Assembly (NCBI GenBank): GCA_001600175.1
Contig: BCJC01000004.1
Location: 372,001 to 436,000, forward strand
Source: Erythrobasidium yunnanense
Taxonomy: Eukaryota; Basidiomycota; Cystobasidiomycetes; Erythrobasidiales; Erythrobasidiaceae
Length of the DNA stretch: 64,000 nt
Reading direction: 5' to 3'
Each line of letters starts with the position of its first letter. Within the stretch, counting starts at the first letter, position 1. The notes below the pieces were generated by a model that saw only the letters and a list, made by a program, of their open reading frames with translations, had not been told where the DNA came from and ran no database searches. Of the stretch, positions 1 through 10,699 are shown piece by piece. Made by a program: the position numbers and the translations under genes.

Positions 1-525
1 TATCAGGCCAGCAAGAGATGGTCCAGCTCGTGGACGAGATGCCGGCGAGCAAGCATGAGGTGGGCGCTGGCGATAAAATGCCCAGCGTTGTATTGAGCTG
101 AGCTTCTTATGTGCGTCAGATCCAGGCCTTTGACTGCCATCCGCTTCCAGGTTAGGGCAACTCTCCTCTCGATGCAACGAACCGTTTCTTCGAAGATACG
201 AGCACATTCTGAAGCTTCGCTACATCGACCAGGCACTTCTGGTGAAGGAAACATGACTTCGATTGTTGTCACCGTCTCCGGGACAGTCCTTTTCTACAAC
301 GCTTCCGAAGGAATGCCTGCGCAACCTCCGCCGCGACAGCCAGGTGCAGCACGGCCTAGAAGGGACCCGAACAGTAGAGAAGAGGATATAGATAACCTCC
401 CTAGACTCTTTAGCCATTCTTTCATCCTCAGTCCAGACGTCAGCCCGGAAGGTACGAAGAGCTACGTTGTGCAGAGCGAGACGTTCAGGTTTGTAGGGTG
501 AAGTGTCAGTATCTCTTGGTAGCAC
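1..525 (-). CDS. 3'-incomplete gene at left edge, function unknown
   Basis: The minus strand reads as coding in pieces that continue off the left edge. A first exon (about 525-397) includes TSPYKPERLALHNVALRTF and ends ESRE. A 41-nt intron (396-356, GTTATC to CTTCTAG) leads to a segment reading AVLHLAVAAEVAQAFLRK. A further junction near 300-275 leads to a third open stretch, with RIFEETVRCIERR and HLVHELDHLLL, that is open to position 3. No family is recognised. The helical, Leu/Ala-rich character suggests an intracellular protein. The start codon was not found: the open frame begins at a GTG, so the true start or an upstream exon lies beyond 525. The sense strand is moderately supported; the exact exons are not. 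Confidence 0.35.
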
Positions 526-853
526 TTTGTTGTGGGTTTAGATGTACAAGTTGTCGTCACCAGGTCTGGCTAGCGTGGACGGCTTATCATCAAGAAATGT
601 CTGATTTCGTTGCCCAACCCTCCTACCCTCCCCATCACAAGTCTTCCTTCCCTCTCTTCCCACTCCTTTCATGTCTCAGTCTCGCTTTCTGCTTTCTCCT
701 TCCTTCCAGCTCGACGGCTATTTGGCATCGAGTTCTGCTTATTCCACGACAGTGAGTCCAACTAGTTGCAGTCGCTAAGCAGAGTATACATCACCATCTA
801 TACTCTGCTAGCTGGCTTACGCGTTGATACAGCTGCCAGAACCGCTCTAAAAT
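526..853. other. Intergenic; pyrimidine-rich tract upstream of gene A
   Basis: No convincing gene. Positions about 615-715 are strongly CT-rich on the + strand (repeated TCC, CTT and CCC runs), as in many fungal core promoters. The tract ends about 140 bp before the ATG of gene A at 854. A similar tract precedes gene B at 2800-2890. Confidence 0.4.
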
Positions 854-2685
854 ATGAGCCTTTCGCCGCAATATACCATCCAAATCCGAGATCAGATCCA
901 AGCAAAATGGGATGAGTTCAGCAAGCTATCGGAGTCGAAACGATGCGTAAGTGAAATGTAGTTTTCGTTGTTCTTGAGGATTAAGGCTGACTTGTTGCCT
1001 GCTCTACGATCTCATAACACGACAGGCCGAAGTCATGCGGTTTCTGCAACAACAAAACGTGCATTGCGTCTGGTTCCAGTGGCCGATTCCAAAGCTCGGG
1101 ACAATCAGCACGGATCTAGAAATCTACATTCCAGCCATCATTCTGGAAGTAGCCCTCAAAACCAAACGAGCCGATAAGGTCAAAATGCTCTGCGTCAACA
1201 TTCAGCACGAATTCACCGGGCTACGAGATGGGATCGCGCCCATTATTGTCAAACTAGAGCTGGTACGTGCCATGTAGCGCCCGGCGGCAGTCATAGCTCT
1301 GGCTGATATGTTTGAGTCTATGCTGTGCAAGGAACTGTGCTACTTTATTGCAGGACATCGCTGGAACGGCGCGTCCATGCTCAAATTCCGCCAAGATACA
1401 AGAATTGTCAGTGAGAGCGTATTTGAAACGCGCCTCCCGGCTAAGCCTGCCTTTTCAGGTACTCACGCGTTACAAAGCATTGAAAACTGAGGAACTCACC
1501 GCCTTCGGTGTTATGCGTCAGATCGCTATCGAGCTTCAGAAAGACAATGTCAGCATGGCAGGCATAGACAAGGAGCCTACCCCGACTGTTGAGATTGAGG
1601 AACAGATCGAAGACAGTGAACTAGATGAAGACACTCCTCCTCCCCCGGACATTTTCGAAAGTCCATCTCCACCAGCTGTTCACGTCAAGCGTTTCAGGCC
1701 AGACGATGAGCAGCAGCGCCGATCAGCCAAAAGATCAAGACCCTGGCCTGCTCCAGAAATTCAAGAAACTTACTTACCAAATCTACCCGTTACTTACACT
1801 TACTCTCCGTTCAAGTTTACTAGAACCGAAGGTCTAGACTTCGAAACACTCTTCGGCTCGGTCACAGACTCTGCCATTTCCTCTTCATATAGATCGACTA
1901 CCTTTACTTTAAATCCAAGTTCGGCCCCGCAGTCTTCGTCGACTACCACTAGCCAGAGCCTTGCCAATCCGTCTCTGGGTGGCCCGCTGAGAGCGCCTGT
2001 CCAAGCCAATGACGCGTACACAGAGAAATTAGTACGCAATAAGCGTAACATGACAAGATTTATCGAGAGCGTAGAAACATGCCAGCTACAGGCAAAGGCC
2101 CTAGATGCGCAAATTAAGATTATTGCGGGACAACCTTCCGCTTTGGCAGCTCAAGCTACTGCTGTGTTAATGCAACTGGACAGTCTTGCCGGTGAACTCA
2201 GAGAAGAGCTGGAGTTCGCTTCTATCGAAAAAGGATCGGCTAGTCTCCCGGTTCAGCAGCCTTCCGCTGCATCCATACCTCCTAAGACTGCGGTTCGAGA
2301 GTGTACATCATGCGATGGCTGGATGGTACTCCGAAACCCTGGCAAATCTAGTAAAATCACAAAGGCGGCTTATTACCACGTCGGCTGCAAATGTCCCAAC
2401 TCCCCTAATGGCTATATGCGATATCCCTCTCTCGACTGTTCCAAGTACGAGTATATCCTAGATTGCAATTCAGCTAAACATCAAGGCTTTCTGGCTACCC
2501 TGGGCTACGCTAAAGATAAGCTGGTTCCCATACCGGACGAAGTAATCTATCCAGGCAGCAATATGGTACCGTTCGACGAGATCCCTCGAAGACAAGCAAG
2601 GCCACGCTGGTCATCGCAGAAGAGACAGGCGGGCCGGACCTCCATCTCCAGCACGCGCGGCGGAAGTGGGCGATCTTCGAAATAG
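854..2685 (+). CDS. Tandem-family protein A, unknown function, C-terminal Cys cluster
   Basis: Four exons: 854-946, 1026-1262, 1332-1406 and 1459-2685, all phase 0, encoding 543 aa. The first about 135 residues form the domain shared with genes B and C, with core VHCVWFQWP, EIYIPA and NIQHEF. A long Ser/Thr/Pro-rich linker follows, then a predicted helical stretch (about 365-430, with QLQAKALDAQIKI). Only this member has a Cys-rich tail: RECTSCDGW, HVGCKCP and a later LDCSKYEYILDC, which could bind zinc. It ends in a basic Arg/Gly/Ser tail. There is no signal peptide or membrane segment. No known family is recognised. The matching 31/79/25-codon exon plan in B and C supports both the gene model and origin by tandem duplication. 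Confidence 0.75.
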
Positions 2686-2965
2686 CGGGAAATGTATGAA
2701 CAGATAGCTGTGAGTCGGAACGGCTGGTAGAGTAAGATTAGCTGTTTTCCTTATGTAATTACGTAAAGCCGTTCAACGACTCCTTTTGACTCTCCGTTGA
2801 TCGAAGACACCTGCCCCTTCCTGCTTCTCCCCCTTTCCTCCTTTCACTCTCATTCTCGTTTTCTCTTCTTTCCTTTCTTTCTTCCCTTCCAAATCACCAA
2901 TGCACTCAGAGGGTTGCATCATCAGGGCCAGCCTTACATTCGGACCCATACATAACAAGCACATC

Positions 2966-4203
2966 ATGAGTCTGCAGACTTTCGATGTGGTACCACTTAA
3001 GGAGCAAATGATGGAGAAGTGGAACGAAGATGAGCGATTGCACCTAGGCGCGCGATGTGTGAGTGCTATCTCAGCTTGAGACATTACAGCATGCTATAGG
3101 ATTCTTAATCTCACGATATCCTCCACCCTACAGCTCAAAGTACTCCGATTCACGAAGGAACAGCAAGTCTATTGCGTCTGGTGGCAGTGGCCATACAACG
3201 AATTCGACGCAAGCGTTACACATCCTATCATCTACCTTCCCGGCCGTATCATAGATGTCTGCATCAAGAACAAGAAGAACGGCTCTCAAGTTACATGCAT
3301 TAATATCGAACACGAATTTACGCCAGGCGAGACAAACAAGACGACAGTTATCCAAAAGCTGGAGCTGGTGAGTGGCTGCCATACGGAGTCGTTGTCATGT
3401 AGTGCTGCTGACCGTCAGCCAGGATCAATGCCTCTTCATCGCTAAGCATGTATGGGCAAGCGAGACCATGCTGAGAGTCCGTCAAGCTGCCAGCGGAGTG
3501 AGTCGGAAGGCCTACTCAAGCTATATCTTATGTTGAGACTGATATCACACCAGATATTGGCCCGCTACAACGCCGTGAAGACCAAGGATGTTACGCTAGG
3601 AGGAGCTATGCGTAAAGTAGCTCTCGACATGCACACAGAGCAGCTTCAGCGAGGTCAGCCGCCCGCATCCATCGCGCCAATGCGTTTGAAGCAGGTCGTG
3701 GCTCCTAAAACGAGTGCACAGCATGCATGGTCAAGCAACGCTCAACTAGCTTCGATGGCAAACGTTAAGTACTCCAGCGCTCAAGTACAGCAAGCACAGC
3801 CAAGCACTTCTAGCGGAGCCATCGCCTCATCGAAGCGAACATTTGAACATTTCAGCATCTAGAAGATGACGACGTACACCTGGACAGCGGTGTCACCAAA
3901 CCCCACAAATCGATTAGACTGTCCGGCCAGCCAGGCCTTGTCAACTCGACAGAGCTGAGCGCTCACGCAGAAGATGACGATGCAGACGTCTGGATACAAA
4001 ATAGCACGCTTCAGATTCTCAAAAGCGGTATCAACGCTGCGCTACAGATATCGGAACGAGCTGTTGTGCATGGACGTACTCTGAGTACGCAGCCCAGAGC
4101 CAACAACGCCTCACACAACCAGGTATCAGACTTACTGCAGGAACTGCATCACCTCCAAGAAAAGCTAGCTGAGGTGGCCGATGCTTTAGCTGGGCTTTAC
4201 TGA
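2966..4203 (+). CDS. Tandem-family protein B, unknown function
   Basis: Five exons: 2966-3058, 3134-3367, 3423-3497, 3554-3763 and 3856-4203, encoding 319 aa. Exons 1-3 copy the plan of gene A (31, 78 and 25 codons). The shared domain shows VYCVWWQWP, IIYLPGRI and NIEHEF. The last intron (GTTAAG at 3764, TTTCAG at 3855) is inferred. Without it the frame stops at 3862; with it, translation continues through an acidic patch (HLEDDDVHLD) into a C-terminal helix (LLQELHHLQEKLAEVADAL) that lines up with the C-terminal helices of A and C. It lacks the Cys-rich tail of A. A CT-rich tract at about 2800-2890 lies just upstream. Function unknown. Confidence 0.7.
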
Positions 4204-4789
4204 CAGGACTACAATCGGCAGGCATGCAGATTCACCCCAGAGAACGGCACCCATATCGTTGTAATGAAAAAGCAATAACATGCTATATTTCTGGCGGTAT
4301 CGTCTGCAATCTGAGAGACCTCAGATAAGAATCTCTTCGCACCGCTCCGACTCTTACACATAGCAAAGCAGAGTTGCGGTGCAGAGGCTCACCATATCGT
4401 CGAAGTTGCTAGCTTCAGTTACAGAAACGATGCCAGCCTCTGCATAAAGAGGCATCGTCTCGCTTGATTAGCCGGACTTCTGTCTCGAGACTGCGCAAGG
4501 ACTGGAAGTCAACAGGCAAACTGTACCACACGAAGAGCACACACACAGGGTTGGCGTGGTCGTACAGCGACCACGCTTAAACAGCGAGAGCTCAGACCAC
4601 CTGATCAGGGCCGAAAAGCCATCAACCCTTTTGTTCTCCTTTGCAGCTGGAAAACTGCAGCGCTGCACCTCTACCTCTTGCTTCCACCATCAGAAATCAT
4701 TAAGTGCTCCCGGCAGACCTTGTCTGAAGAGTCAACACCCGTAGAACGCTCGCTGCACCAGAGGAAACTTCAACAACGCTCTGGACGCC
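4204..4789. other. Intergenic between tandem genes B and C
   Basis: 586 bp with no open frame that looks coding and no recognisable RNA or repeat. Open frames here are short and unbiased. It presumably holds the gene B terminator and the gene C promoter. Confidence 0.4.
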
Positions 4790-6058
4790 ATGAGCTTTCA
4801 AACCTTTTTCGTCAGTCCCTCGCAAGAGCATATCCAACAGATCTGGAATGCTAGCAGTAAAACCGCTGCGGGGCGACTGGTGAGTCTCCCCAAGGTTTCT
4901 GAGCTGCCTGACGCATTTGTGACGCTTCTGTGCACTCTCTCCTTGCGGGAATCTCATCAAATCAGAACGAGATTCGCCAATTGTTGAAAGAAGAGGAAAT
5001 AAGCTGCGTCTGGGTACGATGGCCGCATTGGTATAACTATCCGAGATCAGTTTCTACCTTATACATACCCGCCAAGATTTCGAGGGTCGATTCCAGAGTG
5101 GTTCATGGCAAGGAGGTACCATGCCTGCATCTTGAACACGATTTTGGAGAAGCCAATGCGATTAAGGCCCATACAGTGAGAGCGGACCTGGTGGGCGGCG
5201 TGCGGGCTCGTGTGTTCGCGAAGAGAGTTGCTAATCTTGAAACTTGCAGGTTGATTGTCATTTCATTGAGGCTCACGGCTGGTCAAGCGATGCGTTGGAG
5301 CCTTATCGGCGCTCTACCAGGGAGGTGAGCGACTGCTAAGGAAATTTCTCCTAGCAAATCCAGCTGATCTCTAGCCGCAGGACATCTATCAGCGCTTTAA
5401 GCGCATTCAAGATGACCAAGAATCACCGTCGCCAGACTGGCAGATAATGAAACGAATCTCGTCCGAAATGGCTGCAGAGGAATCGACGAGGCACCGGTCG
5501 CTGGCCACACCTCCTCCCTCTCAAAGCCAGTCTAGCTCTTCTACAAGCAGAGCCTTACTCGCAACACCTTCGACCCCCAGAGCAAGCAGTTCCGCCCAAA
5601 ACCCGCAAGCGACGGGCGCAAGCACACTTCAAACTCCTGCGAGCTCATCTGCTTCGGCATCTTTCAGTAATCGGCTGAAGCGATCATTGCAAGACACGGA
5701 CGGAACAAGCGATGAAGAAGATCGAAGTCCGACCAAAAGACCGAACTCGAGCGCTAGACGCCAAGCACCGCTGCCGGTCAAGCAAGAGGATCACCAGGCT
5801 TCTCCTGAGCCTCCAGCTCCGGTCGCAGAGGCGGCGGGACCGAATGAGCAAGTCGCTAAGCTAACCAAAGCTAAGGAGGGCATCAATAAGGCAAAGATGT
5901 ATCTAGCTGCCACTGATGCACAAGCGAAGGCGCTGGAAGAGCAGGTGAAGATAGACGTCGGAGAGGATTCTGCGACATACTTCCAGGCGAGAGGCCTCAT
6001 TATGCAGTTACAGCGCATCAAGGCAGATCTGGCGCAACTCGCTACGGGATTGGAGTGA
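4790..6058 (+). CDS. Tandem-family protein C, unknown function
   Basis: Four exons: 4790-4879, 4966-5190, 5250-5324 and 5381-6058, all phase 0, encoding 355 aa. The exon plan (30, 75 and 25 codons, then a long last exon) matches A and B. The shared domain shows ISCVWVRWP, TLYIPAKI and LEHDFG. Exon 3 reads VDCHFIEAHGW, parallel to LCYFIAGHRW in A and CLFIAKHVW in B. The tail is Ser/Pro/Gln-rich with a basic/acidic patch (KRSLQDTDGTSDEEDR, then SPTKRP) resembling a nuclear-localisation signal, and ends in a helix (AQAKALEEQVKI) close to AQAKALDAQIKI of gene A. No signal peptide. Function unknown; a nuclear, possibly DNA- or protein-binding role is a guess from composition. Confidence 0.75.
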
Positions 6059-6326
6059 GTTGCTTGTGTGATCACCGGCATCTGTATTTCGTATCTGCAG
6101 CCTGTATCCTAGCCTCGTGTGTGCATGCTCTATTCTCAAGAGCCAAAACCGTCAAGCTGTAGATATTGATCGCTGGCTGCGTAAAGCGCGAAATGTCCTT
6201 GCATTCCCTTGTTGACACTTATATAGCTACAATGAATGGTGTAAAACGGATTGTGGGTTGGAGATCAATTGCTCCTTATTATACTTATACTTTCATACTT
6301 TCGAGATATTCGCTTGTAACCGCTGT

Positions 6327-7401
6327 TCACTGGCCCTTAGAATAGCTGTCATCATCCTTCTTATCGTCCTTTCCGCTGGCCTTGTCATCGTGCTTCTTGC
6401 CATCATTTTTAGGGGTTTCTTTTGGCTTGTGCTCGTCCTTTTTGGTCTCCTTCGGCTTGTGCTCAGCAGTCTTGGTAGACTCGTACTTGTTGTCCCAGGT
6501 GGTGTAGCAGTGCTCCTGCTTGTAGTCCCAGTGACTGCTCAAGAGTCTGCCTTTAGCCATCGGCCTTCAAGGAAAGCAAGAAAATACGCACGCATAGGTA
6601 GTCGGTGCGGGTGCATGCTCGTCGCACTTGTCGCCATACTTGTCTTTGCCGTCCTTGCAGTCCTTCGGCTGAGGCCAGACAGCTGGCTTGGCCGTGACAG
6701 TGCATTTTCTACGAAGGGAGTCAGCGTGATGTTGCTGTCAGATTGCAGGTTATGCATTGCTTACGGTGATGGACTGGGCAAAAAAGGAGCGGCTCAGCTG
6801 AAGTCTGCTTCATCAACTGTACACAGTCTACTCACGCAACAGTCACGGTCTTGTACTCAACCTTGGCTGGCTGAGTGACATAAACCTTCTCTGCCTCCTT
6901 CGTCTTGTACTCAGTCTTGCTCTTGTATTCGATCTTAGCTGGTTGAGTAACATAGACTTTCTCTGCCTCTTTGGTCTTTGTAACGTATGCGGTCTCATGT
7001 TTCGTCTCGTGCTTGGTGACATACTGTGTTGGGGGATGCTCGGTCTTGGTAACGTAGTCTGTCTTGACCTCATGCTTCGTAACGTATTTAGTCGGTCCTT
7101 CCTTGTGTTCAACCTTTGTCACGTATTTGACTGGTCCTTCGACAGTCTTGTACTGAACCTCATGCTTTGTGACATAGTGCTTCTCTGGGGCAGCTGTCAC
7201 GTAGATCTTCTCGGGCTCGCATTTGCTGGCACTAGTAGATTAGAACGTCAGAGCCATTCGAGCCGCGACATTGGACTCGTTCACTTACTCTTTGCCGTGC
7301 TCGTGCTTGTTGTCATGTCCATCGTTGTCGCGGCGGACAGCAACACCTTGGGCCAAGCCGACGAGCGGTAAGGCGAAGAGAACTAGTTGAGAGCAGCGCA
7401 T
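6327..7401 (-). CDS. Secreted YVT-repeat, Lys-rich protein
   Basis: Five exons on the minus strand: 7401-7289, 7231-6836, 6773-6765, 6708-6592 and 6534-6327, encoding 280 aa with frame kept throughout. The N-terminus MRCSQLVLFALPLVGLAQG is a clear signal peptide. The large second exon holds nine YVT units (YVTKHE, YVTKTE, YVTQPAK and variants) spaced 8-20 residues apart. A Cys-containing central part (KDCKDGKDKYGDKCDE) follows, then a very hydrophilic Lys/Asp tail with two copies of EHKPKET. No enzyme motif and no GPI signal are seen. It is probably a cell-wall or secreted structural protein. Exon 3 is only 9 nt long. The + strand frames across this locus are antisense shadows. Confidence 0.8.
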
Positions 7402-8542
7402 TTACGCAACTTATGATGTGGGATTGGAGTGATAGCGGAGGAGAGATGGGAATGGCGAGCAAGGGGATGAAGAAAGCAAGAAGAGAAGAAAGAGCGAATT
7501 CGGGAACCCGCTTTTATAGTACAGGGAGTCGATTGGGAGCGCCCTCCACCTCTTGCCAAGGTTAGCCGAGCTTCTGTGCGCTGAGATGAGCTCTTGCACA
7601 ATACGTTAGTCCTGCCTGTCAAAGTCACAGTGTCAAAGCTTGGCAGTCTGTTGCCCTGAAGATCTACAGTATGAAGGACCCCAGAAAATTCCATGACAGG
7701 TGAGCTTGTTTACTGGAACAGGAAGAGAGAAAACAGCTCGCGGCCTGCAAATGCCGAGAGAACCGGTCGTCTCGGTAAGTGGCGATGATCGACAAGACAT
7801 TGGCTTTTCTGCAGAAGCGACATTTGTTTAGTGTGGTACAGGGAGCATCGGTGTCTGCACAAGCGTGCATCATGATGCTTCTGCAACTAAGTCTCCAAGA
7901 TCATAATCCCCGCTAGATTGGCAGGAGAATCGCGGGTCCAGCTTTGCGTGTGGGAAGAGCTCTGCAGAACGGGGTTGTAGCAGCTCTCCTAACAAGTTGA
8001 AGAGAAGCTTTTGGGGTCCTGTCTGAGCCTGAGACATCCTGGGCGGTCTGGTCATGGGTTCTTCATCTCGGCAGGCGATGACATAAACAACGCAGAAGAT
8101 CCTTGGTCATAACCTTGGAAGTTGTCCCAGCTAGTCAGAGTACCCGGCATATGTTAGAAAAGTTTGTTCAGAGCCTTTGGTAGGTTCCAGCACGCGATAT
8201 ACAGCAGGCGCAGGTTTGGGGACATGAGGGTTTTCGGAGCAGCGAGCTTGATGGAAGGGAGAGATGTCCACAAAGACGTTCTGAGAGTGTGCATCTGTGC
8301 AGAAAGCAAGATGCGTATGCAGCAGAATGTCCGCTCAGAGTCCAGGCATGCCGACTTCGCGAGACGCGATTGGCAAAAGGCTGACTTGCGATGTTAATGC
8401 AGGGCAATCACTCGTTATTGACGGCGTAGAGTGTATATCATACTGCAAAGCATCCCTAGGTATACTGAAGACAACGAGGGTTAAGTACCGTATCGAGCAA
8501 ACCAAAATCTATGACAAAGAAAGATAACAATGCAAGGTAGAT
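7402..8542. other. Long intergenic region, no gene seen
   Basis: About 1.1 kb lies between the start of the YVT-repeat gene and the 3' end of the ArfGAP gene. Small open frames (for example 8164-8397 and 8297-8527 on the + strand) show no convincing splice continuation or homology. The region probably contains the promoter of the YVT-repeat gene. A non-coding transcript cannot be excluded. Confidence 0.35.
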
Positions 8543-10470
8543 CTAGCCGTAACGCTGTGCTGCATCTGCAAGGTAGCTTGACAACTGAGGGTAATGAGGA
8601 AATGTTAGCTTGAGGAAGCCCAAAGTCGGAAGGTACGTCGACTCACGCTCATCGCGCCGTTCCTGATGGCATTTTGGACGTCCGAAAAGTCTTCGATACC
8701 ATATTGGTTCATCAGCTTTCTAGCAGCGTCCTTTGCTGTTCTCTCGAGGTCCGATAAGCTTTCGACGTTCAAGATGCTCTCGTCCGCTGCGCTTCGTTGA
8801 CCTTGGAAGTCATCCTCCTCTCTTCCAAAGTATGCATTTGAAGAGATAGCAGTAGCGCCTTGGAATTGCTGTAGTTTACTCTGTGCTTCCGCACGAGCTT
8901 GTGGGTCGTATTGGTTTCTCCCGAAGTACATATCTGATGATATTCCTTTAGAGGAGGAGAACTTGTCGCGTGCATATGTCGATTCTTCAGGCTCGACGTA
9001 GCCAGAAGCGGATCGTGCAGCTGCTTTCTTGGCTGCTACAGCTTGCTTAGCAGCTTCTTCTCCACTCAAGCCAGCAGTTTGTCCGAAGCCAAGACGCCCG
9101 AAACCCATTCCTAGTCTCTCCATCTCGCCAGCGGACTTCTTGTTGCCAATCATCTCGCCTCGAGATGATGAAGCTGCTGATCTGCTCGCTGCTGCGTTTC
9201 GCGCAGATGCAGCTGCGGCTTCGGCGGCGGCCTTCTCTTCCTGCTCTCGATCGTATCCGAGACGCTTGATCCTCTCCTCCTCTTCCTTAGCTTTTCGCTC
9301 AGCTTCTTCGAAGTTGATGGCTGCTCCACCCTTCTTCACGCCTCCTAGCTTTCCTTTGGTCGCACCGAGCTTCATCGCGCCTCCTGCTCGCGGTATGCTG
9401 CCCGTCGCTGGTTTCAGAGATGCCGAAGATACAGCTCGAGACGCTGCAGGCGCGGGCGCGGGTGCAGGAGGCGGAGATGCCTCTACAGGCGGGCTTACGG
9501 CTCTTGCAGCTGCAGATGGGGACGACAAAGCAGAAGGAGAGGGAGGAGGGATGGAGGGAGTAGTAGATCTTGAGGCATTTGGTGTGATAGCAGGGCTCAA
9601 ACCAAGCCGAGGCGGGCCGCTAGGCATTTTGGGCGTTGGGGAAATGATATTCGTCGGCTTATCCCAAGTATCGAAGAAATCGTCGTCATCACCGCCTGCT
9701 CCTCCGTTCGCTTTACCATTTGCGTCTGATTTACCACTTGACGCTTCTACAGCGCCTTCTGCGACTACGATACCAGCACCATAATGTGCCTCGTCCTCCT
9801 TGGCGCGTCGTTTCAGTTCGTCCTTGTATAGGTCGGCAGCTTTGCTCGTATACTTGTCTTTGGCAGTCGAGGAAGAGTTGAGAGTGCCTTTTGCGTTCTT
9901 TGACAGGAAGTCTGTAAAAGACGTGTTTCCGCCGACTTTCATCGTTCGCATCTGATCCCAGGTCCATGAATCCAAGTTGACGGAGCTGAATAAAGCATAT
10001 ACAATCATTAGACATCGTCTGATCCAAGAATCCTTTCTGCCTTCGCTCACCGAACAAAGGTAACGTGAACGCCCATGTTTCGATGGACGCTCGAGCAGTC
10101 GAGGCATAGGTAGACGCCAAAAGTTACGCTACTCCATGTTGGGTTCTGTTAGAACACACGCAGAAGCCAGATCCACTCAGTTCTGGCGCGCCTTTCTCGT
10201 CCCAATGGCTCTTTCGCTGACCTTTGCGCCGCAGTCGCAGCATACCTAGAAACGTGAAGGGTGACCAGAATGATAGATATAGCGACCATCAGCGTCTGTC
10301 ACTGCTCAAGCTGGATCCTGGCGGCCTTTTCTCGAGCGAGCGAGCCTTTCGCCCTGCCCTGGCCTCAAGATATGTTTCTTCTGTATGCTCACCTGATTAC
10401 CGCGAACCTGCTTCAACGCGCGGAAGATGCTGTCGATCTCCTGCTTGGTAGCGTGCTGGCTGCCTGCCAT
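8543..10470 (-). CDS. GLO3: ArfGAP of the Glo3/ARFGAP2-3 type
   Basis: GTPase-activating protein for ARF GTPases in COPI vesicle traffic between Golgi and ER. Exons 10470-10393, 10245-10222, 10145-10051, 9985-8647 and 8584-8543 encode 525 aa. The N-terminal zinc finger has CCDCGAKNPTWSS, then [15 protein letters not shown] with the arginine-finger context. The middle is Ala/Ser/Pro-rich and then basic and coiled. The Glo3-type C-terminal motif appears twice as ISSDMYFGR and ISSNAYFGR, which separates it from Gcs1/ARFGAP1. The protein ends [18 protein letters not shown], reached only by splicing 8647 to 8584. The long + strand open frame at 9029-9784 is antisense to its Ala-rich region. Identification is firm at subfamily level. 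Confidence 0.92.
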
Positions 10471-10699
10471 ATTGAAAATTATGGGCCGCTTGTGTCAAGA
10501 ACCAAAAGACGATCAACACCCTCTCACCGTTTTGACGACTTAAGCTGATTGATTTCACTAATTGGCCTGACGTATAGAAGCTAACATATCTCGTCCATAT
10601 CTCCCTTCCCATTATCGCATCGCACGCCTCCGCCTTTCCTCCTCACCTGAGACCTCTGAGTATACTTCCGTATATAAGGTCGGCTATCAAGTGATCAAT

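Noticed and set aside
6258-6878. Hydrophobic 206-aa + strand open frame
   Set aside because: Antisense of the Lys/Asp tail of the YVT-repeat gene; the apparent membrane helices come from complementing lysine codons.
8164-8527. Overlapping small open frames upstream of the ArfGAP 3' end
   Set aside because: No homology, no matching splice sites, similar open frames on both strands.
9029-9784. Long + strand open frame opposite the ArfGAP gene
   Set aside because: Ala/Ser/Pro-rich mirror of the low-complexity middle of the ArfGAP; no start context, homology or splice support.
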